Numbered from the stretch's first letter, positions 28,103 to 39,077 are shown. The stretch is 64,000 bases of DNA from Oceanobacillus polygoni (GCF_008304605.1 NZ_PIJY01000030.1:146867-210866), one strand, 5' to 3'. Numbers and translations: made by a program. Notes: generated by a model not told the origin, from the sequence alone.

Positions 28103-28270
28103 GGTAACCTCCAAATAAATAGCTTTGCTCTCCTCATTTTATCATTGTAAATAAAGAAAGGAAAAAAATAAGACGTTACGAGTAAAAAACGCGGGATTTC
28201 TCCATCCCTTGTATCGATATTTTCATTACTGTTATGTAGATTGGCAGTTTTTAACTGTCTAACGAACAAA

Positions 28271-28297
28271 AACATCCTCTCTAACGTGAGGATGTTT
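28271..28297 (-). terminator. Intrinsic terminator of phoPR
   Basis: AACATCCTC pairs with GAGGATGTT, followed by TTTTTG on the minus strand. The phoR stop codon abuts the hairpin. Confidence 0.85.
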
Positions 28298-29663
28298 ATT
28301 TCGGTAAATATACATGAATGGTAGTCCCTTGATTTACTTCACTTTCAACTTCTATCTTCCCTTCGTGCACTTCAACAATATGCTTCACAATCGCTAACCC
28401 AAGGCCTGTTCCACCTGTATTTCTACTGCGCGCCTTATCTACTCGATAAAACCTTTCAAAAATTCGAGGTATTGATTTTTGATCAATCCCAATGCCAGTA
28501 TCAGCTACTTTAATATGAATAAAATCAGTTGTGGAATCAAGACAAAGCTCAACATTTCCGTTTTCTGGTGTATAGTGAATGGCATTGTCTAATAAATTCA
28601 CGATAACCTGTTTAATACGTTCCTTATCGGCTTTCATTTCCGTTTCTTCATCAACACTTATCGATAGGTGTAACTGTTTCTCTACTGCTTTATGTTTTAA
28701 TGCAGGTATGACTTCTTCAATTAGCTCTTTTGCCTTAAAAGTATGAAGAACGAGACGAAATCCATCCTTCTCAAGTTTGGATAAGGATAATAAATCTTCA
28801 ATTAACAATTGGAGACGATGACTTTCATGGTAAATAATTCCGAGGAATTCCTTCGTCGTTTCATCTTTGTTTTCACCACTATCCAACAATGTTTCTGAAA
28901 AACCCTTGATAGAAGTAATCGGAGTACGTAGCTCATGTGAAACATTCGCGACGAAATCTTTTCTCGTCTTCTCCATTTTCTTTAGTTCTGTAATGTCGTG
29001 AAGAACTAATACGGCACCCTTTAATAGATTTCGTTCATTAAAAATCGGGGCTCCAACAATTTCGAAATAACTTTTATCCAATCCATGCGTTTGCGTGAAT
29101 GTTTCTTTTATATTCCGTTCATATAAAAACGTTTTTTGAACTGTTTCATGAATACTTTCATTTTCTAGTACCTCGTAATAAAGGTGCCCCCGATATTCCT
29201 TTTCCGTTTTGCCAAACATGGAAATGAATTTTCGGTTCACAACATGGATAAATCCTTTTTCGTCAATTAATACAAGACCACTTTGTATACTATCAATTAA
29301 AGTCGATAACTGCTCAGATTGCATCTGTTCCTGCATGGATATCGCACTCATATTCCTTGCTAGTGTATTAACTTTATAGCTCAGTTCTTCAATTGCTTCA
29401 TTGGAAGAGTTATGAAATCTTGCATTAAAATTTCCTCTAATAAATTCATCAATCGTGCGAGTTGCTTTTTGAACCGGCTTTACGTAATTCGTATACAATA
29501 GGAACATTATAATTTGTATAATGATAAATTCAAAAAACAGAACTGCGATTATAACGATCGGCTCATCTGCTGATTGAAATAATATAACACCAATAATTAT
29601 AAAACTCATGAGAACTGCGAGCATATAAGGACGGATAGGTGCTGAAAATAACACTTTCATCAA
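28296..29663 (-). CDS. phoR: Sensor histidine kinase PhoR, short form without extracytoplasmic domain
   Basis: This is a membrane kinase partnering PhoP. The 455 residues have two transmembrane helices (about 12-30 and 36-57) separated by only a handful of residues (QSADEP), then HAMP (~58-110), a cytoplasmic PAS domain (~120-225), the H-box with H243 (FVANVSHELRTP), and a HATPase domain with N (NLLDNAIHY), G1 (DTGIGID) and G2 (GGTGLGL) boxes. B. subtilis PhoR is about 579 residues, with a ~150-residue exterior domain that is missing here. It overlaps phoP by 4 nt (ATGA). Symbol by synteny (phoP-phoR next to polA and mdh). Confidence 0.88.
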   Translation of the reverse strand: MMKVLFSAPIRPYMLAVLMSFIIIGVILFQSADEPIVIIAVLFFEFIIIQIIMFLLYTNYVKPVQKATRTIDEFIRGNFNARFHNSSNEAIEELSYKVNTLARNMSAISMQEQMQSEQLSTLIDSIQSGLVLIDEKGFIHVVNRKFISMFGKTEKEYRGHLYYEVLENESIHETVQKTFLYERNIKETFTQTHGLDKSYFEIVGAPIFNERNLLKGAVLVLHDITELKKMEKTRKDFVANVSHELRTPITSIKGFSETLLDSGENKDETTKEFLGIIYHESHRLQLLIEDLLSLSKLEKDGFRLVLHTFKAKELIEEVIPALKHKAVEKQLHLSISVDEETEMKADKERIKQVIVNLLDNAIHYTPENGNVELCLDSTTDFIHIKVADTGIGIDQKSIPRIFERFYRVDKARSRNTGGTGLGLAIVKHIVEVHEGKIEVESEVNQGTTIHVYLPK

Positions 29664-30352
29664 GAAGGATCCTCCAATTTATATCCAAGCCCTCTTACGG
29701 TTTTTATATATACTGGTTTTTTGGTATTTGGTTCTATTTTATCTCTAAGATGGCTAATATGGACATCAACGATTCTTGTATCACCAACGAAATCATAATC
29801 CCAAACACTGCTTAGTAGTTGGTCCCTAGAAATAACCTTCCCTTTGTTTTTCGCAAGATGGAACAATAGCTCAAACTCTTTTCTCGTAAATGTAATGACA
29901 TTTGAATCCATTTCTGCTTCATAGCGTTCTGGATAGATGGTCAAGCTACCAATTTTCAATGAACTAAAGTTTGGCTTATCATTTCGCATGCTTCTTCTTA
30001 AAATAGCTTTAATTCGAGCGACAACTTCTTTCGGGCTAAATGGCTTTGTTAAATAATCATCTGCTCCTAACTCCAAGCCTAGCACTTTATCAAATTCTTC
30101 ATCCTTTGCTGTTAGCATCAAAATTGGAGTTTCGATTTTATTCATTCGTAGATGCTTACACACTGCCATACCATCCATTTCTGGAAGCATTAAATCCAAT
30201 ACAATTAGATCGTATTCATTTGATTCACATTTAATAACTGCTTCTTTTCCATCATAGGCAACGTCCGTTTGAAAACCAGCATTTTTAATATTATAGTCTA
30301 GTAGCGTTACTATTGGTTTTTCGTCATCTACAATTAATACCTTCTGACTCAT
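29660..30352 (-). CDS. phoP: Response regulator PhoP (OmpR family)
   Basis: This DNA-binding response regulator controls phosphate-starvation genes in Bacillus. The receiver domain (~1-120) has the acidic pair D9/D10, phospho-acceptor D53 (IVLDLMLPEMD) and K in LTKPFSP. The C-terminal winged helix (~130-228) ends VRGLGYKLE. The start is the ATG at 30352, 5 nt after a GGGGGATG site. A frame opening at 30367 includes that site and is rejected. It overlaps phoR and lies downstream of mdh, which has its own terminator. Confidence 0.93.
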   Translation of the reverse strand: MSQKVLIVDDEKPIVTLLDYNIKNAGFQTDVAYDGKEAVIKCESNEYDLIVLDLMLPEMDGMAVCKHLRMNKIETPILMLTAKDEEFDKVLGLELGADDYLTKPFSPKEVVARIKAILRRSMRNDKPNFSSLKIGSLTIYPERYEAEMDSNVITFTRKEFELLFHLAKNKGKVISRDQLLSSVWDYDFVGDTRIVDVHISHLRDKIEPNTKKPVYIKTVRGLGYKLEDPS

Positions 30353-30438
30353 TTGAACATCCCCCATTTTACTACGATAATATTTATACTCTTATTTATC
30401 TTATCATTATTAACAGAAAACACATAATGAATAAGGGT

Positions 30439-30458
30439 TTGTAAACAAAATTTTACAA
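30439..30458. promoter_or_regulatory. Inverted repeat upstream of phoP
   Basis: TTGTAAA-N6-TTTACAA is a perfect 7-bp dyad 87 nt before the phoP start. It could be a regulator site or part of a Pho-box array (TTTACA and TTATTC hexamers at 11-nt spacing), but the match to PhoP boxes is poor. Confidence 0.35.
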
Positions 30459-30532
30459 TAGTTTCCGTATAATTAGTTCATTTTATGCGCAGAAAGATAG
30501 CCATTTTTTTATTTACGAGGATAATAAACGCC

Positions 30533-30568
30533 AAAAGCCCCGGCTACATGATGGTAGCCGGAGCTTTT
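30533..30568 (-). terminator. Intrinsic terminator of citZ-icd-mdh
   Basis: AAAGCTCCGGCTACC...GTAGCCGGGGCTTT hairpin just past the mdh stop, ending in T. Confidence 0.9.
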
Positions 30569-30583
30569 TCTATAAGTATCGTT

Positions 30584-31522
30584 TTAGTTTAATACACCAA
30601 GTACATTTTTAACGGAATCAGCTGATTTATCAAGTGCTGCTTTTTCTTCAGCCGTTAAGTCTAATTCAATAATTTCTTCAAGACCTTTTCCACCGAGGAT
30701 TGTAGGTACACCAAGGTAAATATTATGATAGCCGTATTCTCCCTCAAGATAAGCAATTGCAGGAATAACACGACGCTGATCTTTCAAGATTGCTTCAGCC
30801 ATAACGGTTAGAGAAGCAGCTGGTGCGTAGTATGCACTTCCGTTCCCTAATAGGTTGACGATTTCTCCCCCACCAGTACGCGTACGTTGTACAATTTCAT
30901 CCAACCGTTCCTTGGAAATTAAGTTTTCTAGCGGAATCCCGCCTGCATAAGAATAACGAATTAATGGAACCATATCATCTCCATGTCCACCAAGCACAAA
31001 TCCAGTCACATCTTTAACAGATAGGTTTAATTCTTCTGCTACAAACGTACGGAAACGAGCCGTATCAAGGACTCCGGATTGACCAATTACACGCTCTTTT
31101 GGTAAACCAGATTCTTTAAATACCGTATATGTCATCGCATCAACTGGGTTCGTTAATACAATAATCGTTGTATCTGGAGAATATTTCACAATATCTTTTG
31201 CGACTGCTTTCATGATTTTCGCATTCGTATTCACTAAGTCATCACGACTCATCCCTGGTTTACGTGCAATACCTGCAGTAATAATAACAAGATCCGAGTC
31301 TTTTGTATCTTCGTAGTTTGAAGTACCGATGATTTTTGCATCAAATCCTTGAACAGGCGCTGCCTCTGCCATATCAAGTGCTTTCCCTTTTGTAGGGTCT
31401 TCCATGCTTGGAATGTCTACTAATACAACATCACCAAGCTCTTTTTGTGCAATCATTAATGCTGTTGTCGCACCAGTAAAGCCTGACCCAATAACTGAAA
31501 TCTTTTTTCTTTGTAACCCCAT
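30584..31522 (-). CDS. mdh: Malate dehydrogenase
   Basis: This TCA-cycle enzyme oxidises malate to oxaloacetate with NAD+. The 312-residue protein is of the lactate-dehydrogenase-like Bacillus type. It has the NAD-binding motif [11 protein letters not shown] (10-20), the aspartate of VVLVDIPS (~33-40), the [16 protein letters not shown] substrate loop and the catalytic His in [10 protein letters not shown] (~180). It is the last gene of the citZ-icd-mdh set. Between icd and mdh there are ~200 nt containing a dispersed repeat. Confidence 0.97.
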   Translation of the reverse strand: MGLQRKKISVIGSGFTGATTALMIAQKELGDVVLVDIPSMEDPTKGKALDMAEAAPVQGFDAKIIGTSNYEDTKDSDLVIITAGIARKPGMSRDDLVNTNAKIMKAVAKDIVKYSPDTTIIVLTNPVDAMTYTVFKESGLPKERVIGQSGVLDTARFRTFVAEELNLSVKDVTGFVLGGHGDDMVPLIRYSYAGGIPLENLISKERLDEIVQRTRTGGGEIVNLLGNGSAYYAPAASLTVMAEAILKDQRRVIPAIAYLEGEYGYHNIYLGVPTILGGKGLEEIIELDLTAEEKAALDKSADSVKNVLGVLN

Positions 31523-31632
31523 CGTACATATCCCCTTTATTGTAGATTAACAGATTAGAATCACTTGTAATACGTTCATAACGATTGGCGAATAGAAAAC
31601 TCTTCGCTCTATTCGCCACCGTTATGTCACGC

Positions 31633-31719
31633 CCAGCTCCAGCCCCCAGCGAGACTTCCCTCACCTCCATAGTTCGGAGATGCAGTCCGTACATCGCTAA
31701 CCGGGGGCTTTTGCTTTTG
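31633..31719 (+). repeat. Dispersed GC-rich intergenic repeat, copy 2 (short form)
   Basis: It starts CCAGCTCCAGCCCCCAGCGA, contains GAGACTTCCCTCACCTCC and GCAGTCCGTA, and ends CCGGGGGCTTTTGCTTTT. These landmarks match copy 1 at 17551-17753 in order and orientation, while the middle is about 115 nt shorter. The ends (AGCCCCC and GGGGGCT) are complementary, so the transcript can fold. It lies in the icd-mdh spacer. Confidence 0.75.
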
Positions 31720-31725
31720 TCCGTA

Positions 31726-33000
31726 TTACTTAGCCATATTCTTGATTAATTCTTTACCAAATTCGGAGCATTTAACTTCTGTTGCGCCATCCATCAGACG
31801 TGCGAAATCGTACGTTACTACTTTAGAAGCAATTGTTTTATCCATAGAATTTGTAATTAAATCAGCCGCTTCTCTCCATCCAAGATGCTCAAGCATCAAT
31901 ACTGCTGAAAGGATAACAGATGAAGGATTTACTTTATCAAGTCCTGCATATTTCGGAGCAGTACCATGTGTAGCTTCGAAAATCGCATGACCCGTATCAT
32001 AGTTAATGTTCGCTCCTGGAGCAATACCGATTCCGCCAACTTGTGCTGCAAGTGCATCGGAAATATAATCACCATTTAGGTTCATTGTTGCAACAACATC
32101 AAACTCTTTAGGGCGAGTTAAAATTTGTTGAAGGAAAATATCTGCAATTGCATCTTTAACAAGGATTTTACCTGCAGCGATTGCATCATCCTGTGCTTTA
32201 TTTGCAGCGTCCTTACCTTCTGCTTCAACTAAGCGATCGTATTCAGCCCATGTAAATACTTTATCACCGAACTCTTCTTCAGCTACTTCATAGCCCCAGT
32301 TCTTAAATGCGCCTTCTGTAAATTTCATGATGTTACCTTTATGTACTAAAGTAACACTTTTACGTCCTTCCGTTAATGCATATTCAATCGCTGAACGAAC
32401 AAGACGTTTTGTTCCTTCTTCAGAAACCGGCTTAATACCAATTCCAGACGTTTCAGGGAAACGAACTTTATTCACACCCATTTCAGTCTTTAAAAATTCA
32501 ATTACTTTTTTCACTTCATCGGAACCTTTTTGCCATTCGATTCCAGCATAAATGTCTTCCGTATTTTCACGGAAAATAACCATATCTACATCTTCTGGAC
32601 GTTTAACAGGTGATGGTACACCTTCGAAATAACGTACCGGACGAAGACAAGTAAATAAATCAAGCTCTTGACGAAGTGCAACGTTCAACGAACGAATTCC
32701 TCCACCAATTGGAGTTGTTAATGGTCCTTTAATTGCAATTTTATATTCATTAATTTTATCTAATGTATCTTGTGGTAGCCATTCACCAGTTTTATCAAAG
32801 GCCTTTTGACCAGCATATACTTCTAGCCAATCAATTTCCTTCTCGCCATTGTATGCTTTTTCTACTGCAGCTTCAATAACTTCTCTTGCTGCTGACCAGA
32901 TATCTGGACCAGTACCGTCTCCTTCGATGAAAGGAATGATTGGATTGTTTGGTACATTCATTTTCCCATTTTCTACGATAATTTTTTCCCCTTGTGCCAT
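31726..33000 (-). CDS. icd: Isocitrate dehydrogenase (NADP-dependent)
   Basis: This TCA enzyme converts isocitrate to 2-oxoglutarate and CO2. The 424 residues match B. subtilis Icd in length. The substrate-site serine lies in [10 protein letters not shown], and the metal-binding segments ([28 protein letters not shown]) are intact. The start is the ATG at 33000 after AGGAGG. The frame opening at 33027 adds nine unsupported residues. It is the middle gene of citZ-icd-mdh, 70 nt after citZ. Confidence 0.96.
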   Translation of the reverse strand: MAQGEKIIVENGKMNVPNNPIIPFIEGDGTGPDIWSAAREVIEAAVEKAYNGEKEIDWLEVYAGQKAFDKTGEWLPQDTLDKINEYKIAIKGPLTTPIGGGIRSLNVALRQELDLFTCLRPVRYFEGVPSPVKRPEDVDMVIFRENTEDIYAGIEWQKGSDEVKKVIEFLKTEMGVNKVRFPETSGIGIKPVSEEGTKRLVRSAIEYALTEGRKSVTLVHKGNIMKFTEGAFKNWGYEVAEEEFGDKVFTWAEYDRLVEAEGKDAANKAQDDAIAAGKILVKDAIADIFLQQILTRPKEFDVVATMNLNGDYISDALAAQVGGIGIAPGANINYDTGHAIFEATHGTAPKYAGLDKVNPSSVILSAVLMLEHLGWREAADLITNSMDKTIASKVVTYDFARLMDGATEVKCSEFGKELIKNMAK

Positions 33001-33070
33001 TAAAAAATACCTCCTAAATTTATTCAATAAGAATAGCTGGATTACCCAGCTTTATTCTTGATAGCAATTA

Positions 33071-34192
33071 TTAGCCACGTTTGCTTAATTCGACATAATC
33101 CTGCAAGTCAGGACCAATATATTCAGCGCGTGGACGAATCAGACGATTATTATCGTACTGTTCCAAAATGTGTGCTAACCAGCCTGATGTACGGCTAACA
33201 GCAAAAATTGGCGTAAATAAGTCATGGTCAATTCCTAAGCTATGATAAACAGATGCACTGTAGAAATCTACGTTCGCTGGAAGACCCTTATTTTCTTTTA
33301 TATAATCTTCAATTTTAACAGACATATTGTACCATTTCTCTTGCTTGGTCAATGTCGTTAATTGCTTCGACATTTCTCTTAAATGTTTTGCACGTGGATC
33401 ACCATTACGATATACACGATGCCCCATACCCATAATTTTTTCTTTATTAGCTAATTTTTTCTCAATATATGGAATGGCATTTTCTTCTTCGCCAATTTCA
33501 CTCAGCATTTTCATTACATTTTCATTTGCGCCACCGTGCAATGGTCCTTTTAAAGCACCGACTGCAGCAGTAATACCAGAATAAATGTCTGATAGTGTTG
33601 CAACACAAACTCTTGCTGTAAACGTTGATGCATTTAGCTCATGGTCAGCATGCAGGACGAGTGCCTTGTTGATAGCTTCTATTTCAATCGCATCTGCTTC
33701 TTTTCCATTAAGCATATATAGAAAATTCTCTGAATAGCCAAGGTCTGCTTTCGGCTTCACCGGCTCTTGTCCATTACGAATTCTCGAAAACGCAGCAACA
33801 ATTGTAGCGATTTTGGCTTGAATGCGAATTGCTTTTCGTTTATTCGCTTCTGGTTCCATTACATCTGCTTCTTCATCATATAATCCAAGTAAAGAAACAG
33901 CAGTACGCAATGCTGCCATCGGATGGACAGTTGATAAATCATAGGAACGCAAATGATCTATAATCCCCTCTGGAACTTCCATGTTTTTGGCCAGTTCCTG
34001 CTTCACCGCTTCCAATTCTGTTTTTGTCGGAAGCTTCAGATTCCATAGTAAATAAATAACCTCTTCAAAACTTGCATGCTCAGCTAAGTCATCAATTCGA
34101 TAGCCTACATAAGATAGCTGATCATCTATAATGGAACTGATGGACGATTGAGTTGCGACAATACCTTCTAACCCCTTTGTAGATGTTGCCAT
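33071..34192 (-). CDS. citZ: Citrate synthase
   Basis: It condenses oxaloacetate with acetyl-CoA to start the TCA cycle. The 373-residue type II-short enzyme shows catalytic His in GPLHGGANE, GMGHRVYRNGDPRA and the Asp of VDFYSASVYHSLGI. AAGGAGAGGG precedes the ATG. It is the first gene of citZ-icd-mdh. In B. subtilis this operon is repressed by CcpC and CcpA. A -10/-35 pair and a cre-like sequence are visible upstream. Confidence 0.97.
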   Translation of the reverse strand: MATSTKGLEGIVATQSSISSIIDDQLSYVGYRIDDLAEHASFEEVIYLLWNLKLPTKTELEAVKQELAKNMEVPEGIIDHLRSYDLSTVHPMAALRTAVSLLGLYDEEADVMEPEANKRKAIRIQAKIATIVAAFSRIRNGQEPVKPKADLGYSENFLYMLNGKEADAIEIEAINKALVLHADHELNASTFTARVCVATLSDIYSGITAAVGALKGPLHGGANENVMKMLSEIGEEENAIPYIEKKLANKEKIMGMGHRVYRNGDPRAKHLREMSKQLTTLTKQEKWYNMSVKIEDYIKENKGLPANVDFYSASVYHSLGIDHDLFTPIFAVSRTSGWLAHILEQYDNNRLIRPRAEYIGPDLQDYVELSKRG

Positions 34193-34378
34193 AGTAAACC
34201 CTCTCCTTTTTTAAAATTAATTGTAGCATTTGAAACAAATGTACAATTCTAACGACAATAATAACCATCACAATAATCTAGTTATTACGAATTTTAGCGG
34301 TAATAGTAGTTTACATTCACCCCTGTACATAAGTCTACTATTTGAATAAAGTATTCTATTATTGTCTAGCCCAAATCT

Positions 34379-34407
34379 ATTATAAAGTATTATGACTAGA
34401 AAGTGAA
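34379..34407 (-). promoter_or_regulatory. Probable citZ promoter
   Basis: TTCACT (34402-34407), a 17-nt spacer and TATAAT (34379-34384), leaving a ~170-nt leader before citZ. Confidence 0.6.
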
Positions 34408-34423
34408 TTGAAACCGTTTAACA
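34408..34423. promoter_or_regulatory. cre-like (CcpA) site abutting the citZ promoter
   Basis: TTGAAACCGTTTAACA shares most positions of the cre consensus WTGNAANCGNWNNCA but needs a one-base shift at its right end. It touches the -35 box. citZ is a known CcpA target in B. subtilis. Confidence 0.35.
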
Positions 34424-34597
34424 TTTTAATTTTTTGACCTCGTTCTTCCGATAGTTATCGGTTTTTAGTCGCGAATCAAATTTTTCAATCATATTTAGAA
34501 AATCCATGTCTATTTCAACGGTTTTTATCATATGTAACTATAGTACAGGCTTTCACGTGTTTGCAATTTCTAGTCGTTAAATTGGGGGAGCTTTCCA

Positions 34598-35704
34598 ATG
34601 CAAAAATATAATCTACTACAATTGATCCGATTTTTGATTGTACTTGGTGCTCTATTTACAGTCTACCTTATTTTTGTGCACACTTTCAAATTTATCTACC
34701 CAATACTGCTTACATGCATACTGTCCTTGCTTATACATCCATTAGTCGTCTTTTTTGAATCGAAGTTCAAGTTCCCAAGGCCGCTTGCTATTACCGTTGT
34801 TATGCTCGGTTTATTCCTGTTTTTTGTTGGTATCGTGTTATTAATTATTACAGAGGTGTACCAAGGAACTGCCTTTCTAGCCGTGCAAATTCCGGAATAC
34901 ATCCAAACATTCGTTTTATTTTTAGAATCTTTTTTCAACACGAATATCCTTCCGCTATATGAAAAAATCATTTCTTTTTTTCATTCGCTTGATGAGCAGC
35001 AGCAGGCTACAATACAAAGCTATATTCGCTCGTTCACAGACTTTATAACGTCAACTGGTACAGACATGCTGCAAAATAGTTTAGCTAAAATCCCTGAAAT
35101 TCTTGCGGTCGTCCCTGGTTCTTTAACAACACTGACATTTATTCTGTTAGCTACTTTTATGATGACGAATGATTTAGAAAACATTAAACGAATCGCTTCG
35201 CGTATGTTACCTGAAAAAACTAGGCAATCGACTAATCAGCTTTTTCATTATATTAAGCTTGCAGTTACTGGATATTTACGGGCACAGCTGTTTCTGATCT
35301 TTATTTCAGCATGTCTTATACTCACTGGACTACTAATTCTTCGAGTAGAGCATGCATTAACCATCGCTCTTATAGCTGCTGCTGTCGACTTAATCCCTTA
35401 CCTTGGGACAGGTATCATTTTCATTCCTTGGATCATTTACTTATATGCTGTAGCTGACTATTCCCTTACGATTGGGATTACAGTTCTTTATATGATCGTT
35501 ATTATTTCAAGGCAAATTCTTGAACCAAAAATACTATCATCGAATATTGGTATTCACCCACTTATCGTACTGACAACGATGTTTGTTGGCATTCAGTTAT
35601 GGGGAATTGCAGGACTCTTAGTTGCACCAATATTCACTGTTTTAGGGAATGCTATCTATCAAGCAGGCATTTTCCAAGCGCTATGGAATTTTATTCGTGG
35701 CTAA
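34598..35704 (+). CDS. ytvI: Sporulation integral membrane protein YtvI (AI-2E/PerM family)
   Basis: This 368-residue polytopic membrane protein of the AI-2E exporter-like (UPF0118/PerM) superfamily has about eight helices. Signature parts are an early helical hairpin (~12-60), the long central soluble region (~110-200) and late motifs DLIPYLGTG and ILEPKILSSNIGIHPL. YtvI proteins are required for sporulation in Bacillus. The transported substrate is unknown. GGGGGAG precedes the ATG. It is convergent with fxsA, five nt apart, with no separate terminator. Position between citZ and pyk matches B. subtilis. Confidence 0.9.
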   Translation: MQKYNLLQLIRFLIVLGALFTVYLIFVHTFKFIYPILLTCILSLLIHPLVVFFESKFKFPRPLAITVVMLGLFLFFVGIVLLIITEVYQGTAFLAVQIPEYIQTFVLFLESFFNTNILPLYEKIISFFHSLDEQQQATIQSYIRSFTDFITSTGTDMLQNSLAKIPEILAVVPGSLTTLTFILLATFMMTNDLENIKRIASRMLPEKTRQSTNQLFHYIKLAVTGYLRAQLFLIFISACLILTGLLILRVEHALTIALIAAAVDLIPYLGTGIIFIPWIIYLYAVADYSLTIGITVLYMIVIISRQILEPKILSSNIGIHPLIVLTTMFVGIQLWGIAGLLVAPIFTVLGNAIYQAGIFQALWNFIRG

Positions 35705-35709
35705 ATAAT

Positions 35710-36099
35710 CTACCATTTTCGGTAAATAACCGTCCCACTTTTCGCCATTTTAAGCATGAGCAAACGAATCCAGTTTTTGAATAGCTGTCTCGTGAAAGGA
35801 AGCACTAAAATAAGACCAACTGTGTCCGTAATGAACCCTGGTGCCAATAAAAATACGGAACCAATTAATATGCAAATACCATCCAACAGTTCTTCAGTTG
35901 GTGGTTGACCTTGACTTATTCGCATCTGGGCTCGCTTCCACGTATCCATTCCCTGGTGTCTGGCAATGAGGATTCCTAGAGCACCAGTTAAAATAATAAG
36001 GCCTACTACCCACCATGGACCGATGATGCCACCTACCCATATAAACACACCAATTTCCATTGCTGGAATGAATAGTAGTAATAGGAATAACCAACGCAT
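35710..36099 (-). CDS. fxsA: FxsA family membrane protein
   Basis: This 129-residue protein has the FxsA (YtwI) pattern: hydrophobic segments at about 3-20, 25-45 and 75-100, with the conserved PAMEIGVFIWVG and LIGSVFLLAPGFITDT motifs. FxsA modulates phage exclusion in E. coli when overproduced; its normal role is unclear. The start is the ATG at 36099 with GGGAG 7 nt upstream. A 32-residue upstream extension overlaps the pyk terminator and is rejected. It follows pyk on the same strand, after that terminator. Confidence 0.88.
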   Translation of the reverse strand: MRWLFLLLLFIPAMEIGVFIWVGGIIGPWWVVGLIILTGALGILIARHQGMDTWKRAQMRISQGQPPTEELLDGICILIGSVFLLAPGFITDTVGLILVLPFTRQLFKNWIRLLMLKMAKSGTVIYRKW

Positions 36100-36173
36100 G
36101 AAAACTCTCCCTTCTTCACCTAGTTTATCACGAATTCGTAAATTCTTCTTTTTTAAACGATACGAAACCCTTT

Positions 36174-36213
36174 TGAAAAAAATAGAAGCCGACATTTTTT
36201 GCCAGCTTCTATT
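36174..36213 (-). terminator. Intrinsic terminator of pfkA-pyk
   Basis: AATAGAAGCTGGC...GTCGGCTTCTATT hairpin followed by seven T on the minus strand. Confidence 0.9.
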
Positions 36214-36250
36214 TCTAGAATAAAGTTATTTAATGGATACATGTACTGGT

Positions 36251-38011
36251 TTAAAGCACACTTGCATGTCCTTTATAAATATCACCTTTTGCACCATCTA
36301 CCGTAATATCAGAGCCTTCCTCAAGCACCGTGAAGACATCTTTAACGCCAACAATTACCGGAATGCCTAAGCTCAAGCCAACAACTGCAGCATGAGACGT
36401 TAAACCGCCTTCTTCCGTAATAATTGCAGCAGCTTTTTCAATTGCCGGCATCATTTCACGCTCCGTACCGTAAGTAACAAAAATATCTCCCTCTTCTACT
36501 TTTGTTAGAGCTTCTTCATTTGACTTTGCAAACACAACTCTACCATATGCTGTACGTTTACCGATACCTTGTCCTTTAGCGATTACATCGCCAATAACAT
36601 GAACTTTAAAGAAATTCGTTGTACCACTTTCACCTACTGGAACACCAGCTGTTATAATAACTCTGCCACCACGTCTACACATGTTTGTACTTAATGCTTT
36701 GTCAATCGCAACGTCTAGCATTTCGTCTGTCGTATTTGTGTGTTTACCAATCACTGGATGCACACCCCAAACAAGGGAAAGCTGACGATTTACATGTGCA
36801 GCAGATGTAACAGCTAAAATGGAAGCCTTCGGACGATATTTGGAAATCATTCTTGCAGTATGTCCACTTTCAGTTGGTGTAATAATTGTGTCAACATCTA
36901 AATTCATCGCCGTATGTGTTACGGATTGACTAATGGCATCTGTGATCGTCATATCCACATTTTTTGAACGTTCATTTAAAATGGATTTATGTTCTAATGC
37001 GGACTCTGCCTTCAACGCAATATTACTCATTGTTTGCACGGATTCGACAGGATATGTTCCAGCAGCCGTTTCTCCAGAAAGCATGATTGCATCCGTTCCG
37101 TCAAAAATTGCATTCGCAACGTCAGATGCTTCTGCTCTTGTTGGACGAGGATTACGTTGCATCGAATCAAGCATTTGCGTAGCAGTAATAACCGGCTTAC
37201 CTGCATTGTTACATTTTTTAATAAGCTCTTTTTGTACAAGTGGAACGTCCTCAGCTGGGATTTCTACACCAAGGTCTCCACGTGCAACCATTAGCCCCTC
37301 ACTAACCTCTAGAATACTGTCGATATTGTCGACACCTTCTTGGTTTTCAATTTTAGGGATAATTTGAATATGTGATCCGTTGTTCTTTTCTAATACGTCT
37401 TTAATTTCAAGGACATCAGATGCGCGCCTAACAAATGAAGCAGCGATGAAGTCAACGCCTTGCTCAATTCCGAATAGAATATCAGCCGTATCCTTCTCTG
37501 TAATTCCAGGTAAATTCACCGAAACGTTTGGAACGTTTACACCTTTTTTATTTTTGATGACACCCGCATTTAATGCCTTGGTTACAATTTCACCAGCATT
37601 TGTATTTACTTCGATAACTTCTAACTCAATTAGTCCATCATCAAGTAAAATTTTCGAACCTGGATGTACATCATGTACTAAACCGTCATAAGTAACGGAA
37701 AACTTCTCAGCAGTCCCTTCCACTTCATTCATGGAAATAACAACTGTCTGTCCTTGTTCAAGATCAGCAAAACCATCTCTAAAATTACCTGTTCTTATTT
37801 CTGGACCTTTCGTATCCAATAAAATTGCAACAGTTTTATTTTTATTTTCGGCAGCTTCTCTGATGTTTTTGATACGAGCACCATGTTCTTGGAAATCGCC
37901 ATGGGAAAAGTTAAGTCTAGCTACGTTCATTCCTGCATCAATTAATCTTTCTAATGTTTCTACTGTCTCAGAAGCAGGTCCAATCGTACAAACGATTTTA
38001 GTATTTCTCAT
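36251..38011 (-). CDS. pyk: Pyruvate kinase with C-terminal PEP-utiliser-like domain
   Basis: It makes pyruvate and ATP from phosphoenolpyruvate and ADP. The 586 residues are the long Bacillus form. They hold the barrel and B domains (1-~345: [45 protein letters not shown]), the C domain (~355-475), and an extra C-terminal domain (~485-586) with the TSHAAVVG phosphohistidine-domain motif shared with PEP synthase and enzyme I. It lies 73 nt after pfkA, without terminator, giving a glycolytic pfkA-pyk operon. Confidence 0.97.
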   Translation of the reverse strand: MRNTKIVCTIGPASETVETLERLIDAGMNVARLNFSHGDFQEHGARIKNIREAAENKNKTVAILLDTKGPEIRTGNFRDGFADLEQGQTVVISMNEVEGTAEKFSVTYDGLVHDVHPGSKILLDDGLIELEVIEVNTNAGEIVTKALNAGVIKNKKGVNVPNVSVNLPGITEKDTADILFGIEQGVDFIAASFVRRASDVLEIKDVLEKNNGSHIQIIPKIENQEGVDNIDSILEVSEGLMVARGDLGVEIPAEDVPLVQKELIKKCNNAGKPVITATQMLDSMQRNPRPTRAEASDVANAIFDGTDAIMLSGETAAGTYPVESVQTMSNIALKAESALEHKSILNERSKNVDMTITDAISQSVTHTAMNLDVDTIITPTESGHTARMISKYRPKASILAVTSAAHVNRQLSLVWGVHPVIGKHTNTTDEMLDVAIDKALSTNMCRRGGRVIITAGVPVGESGTTNFFKVHVIGDVIAKGQGIGKRTAYGRVVFAKSNEEALTKVEEGDIFVTYGTEREMMPAIEKAAAIITEEGGLTSHAAVVGLSLGIPVIVGVKDVFTVLEEGSDITVDGAKGDIYKGHASVL

Positions 38012-38084
38012 TTAATTTTCTTCCTCCCTGATTGTTATACATAGTTTATTTAAAAAACAATGCTTTAACTGCAACCCTTCTCGG

Positions 38085-39077
<993 letters not shown>

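Noticed and set aside
31431-31694. 87-codon minus-strand frame across the mdh start and repeat copy 2
   Set aside because: It is out of frame with mdh and built partly from the dispersed repeat, with no supporting signals.
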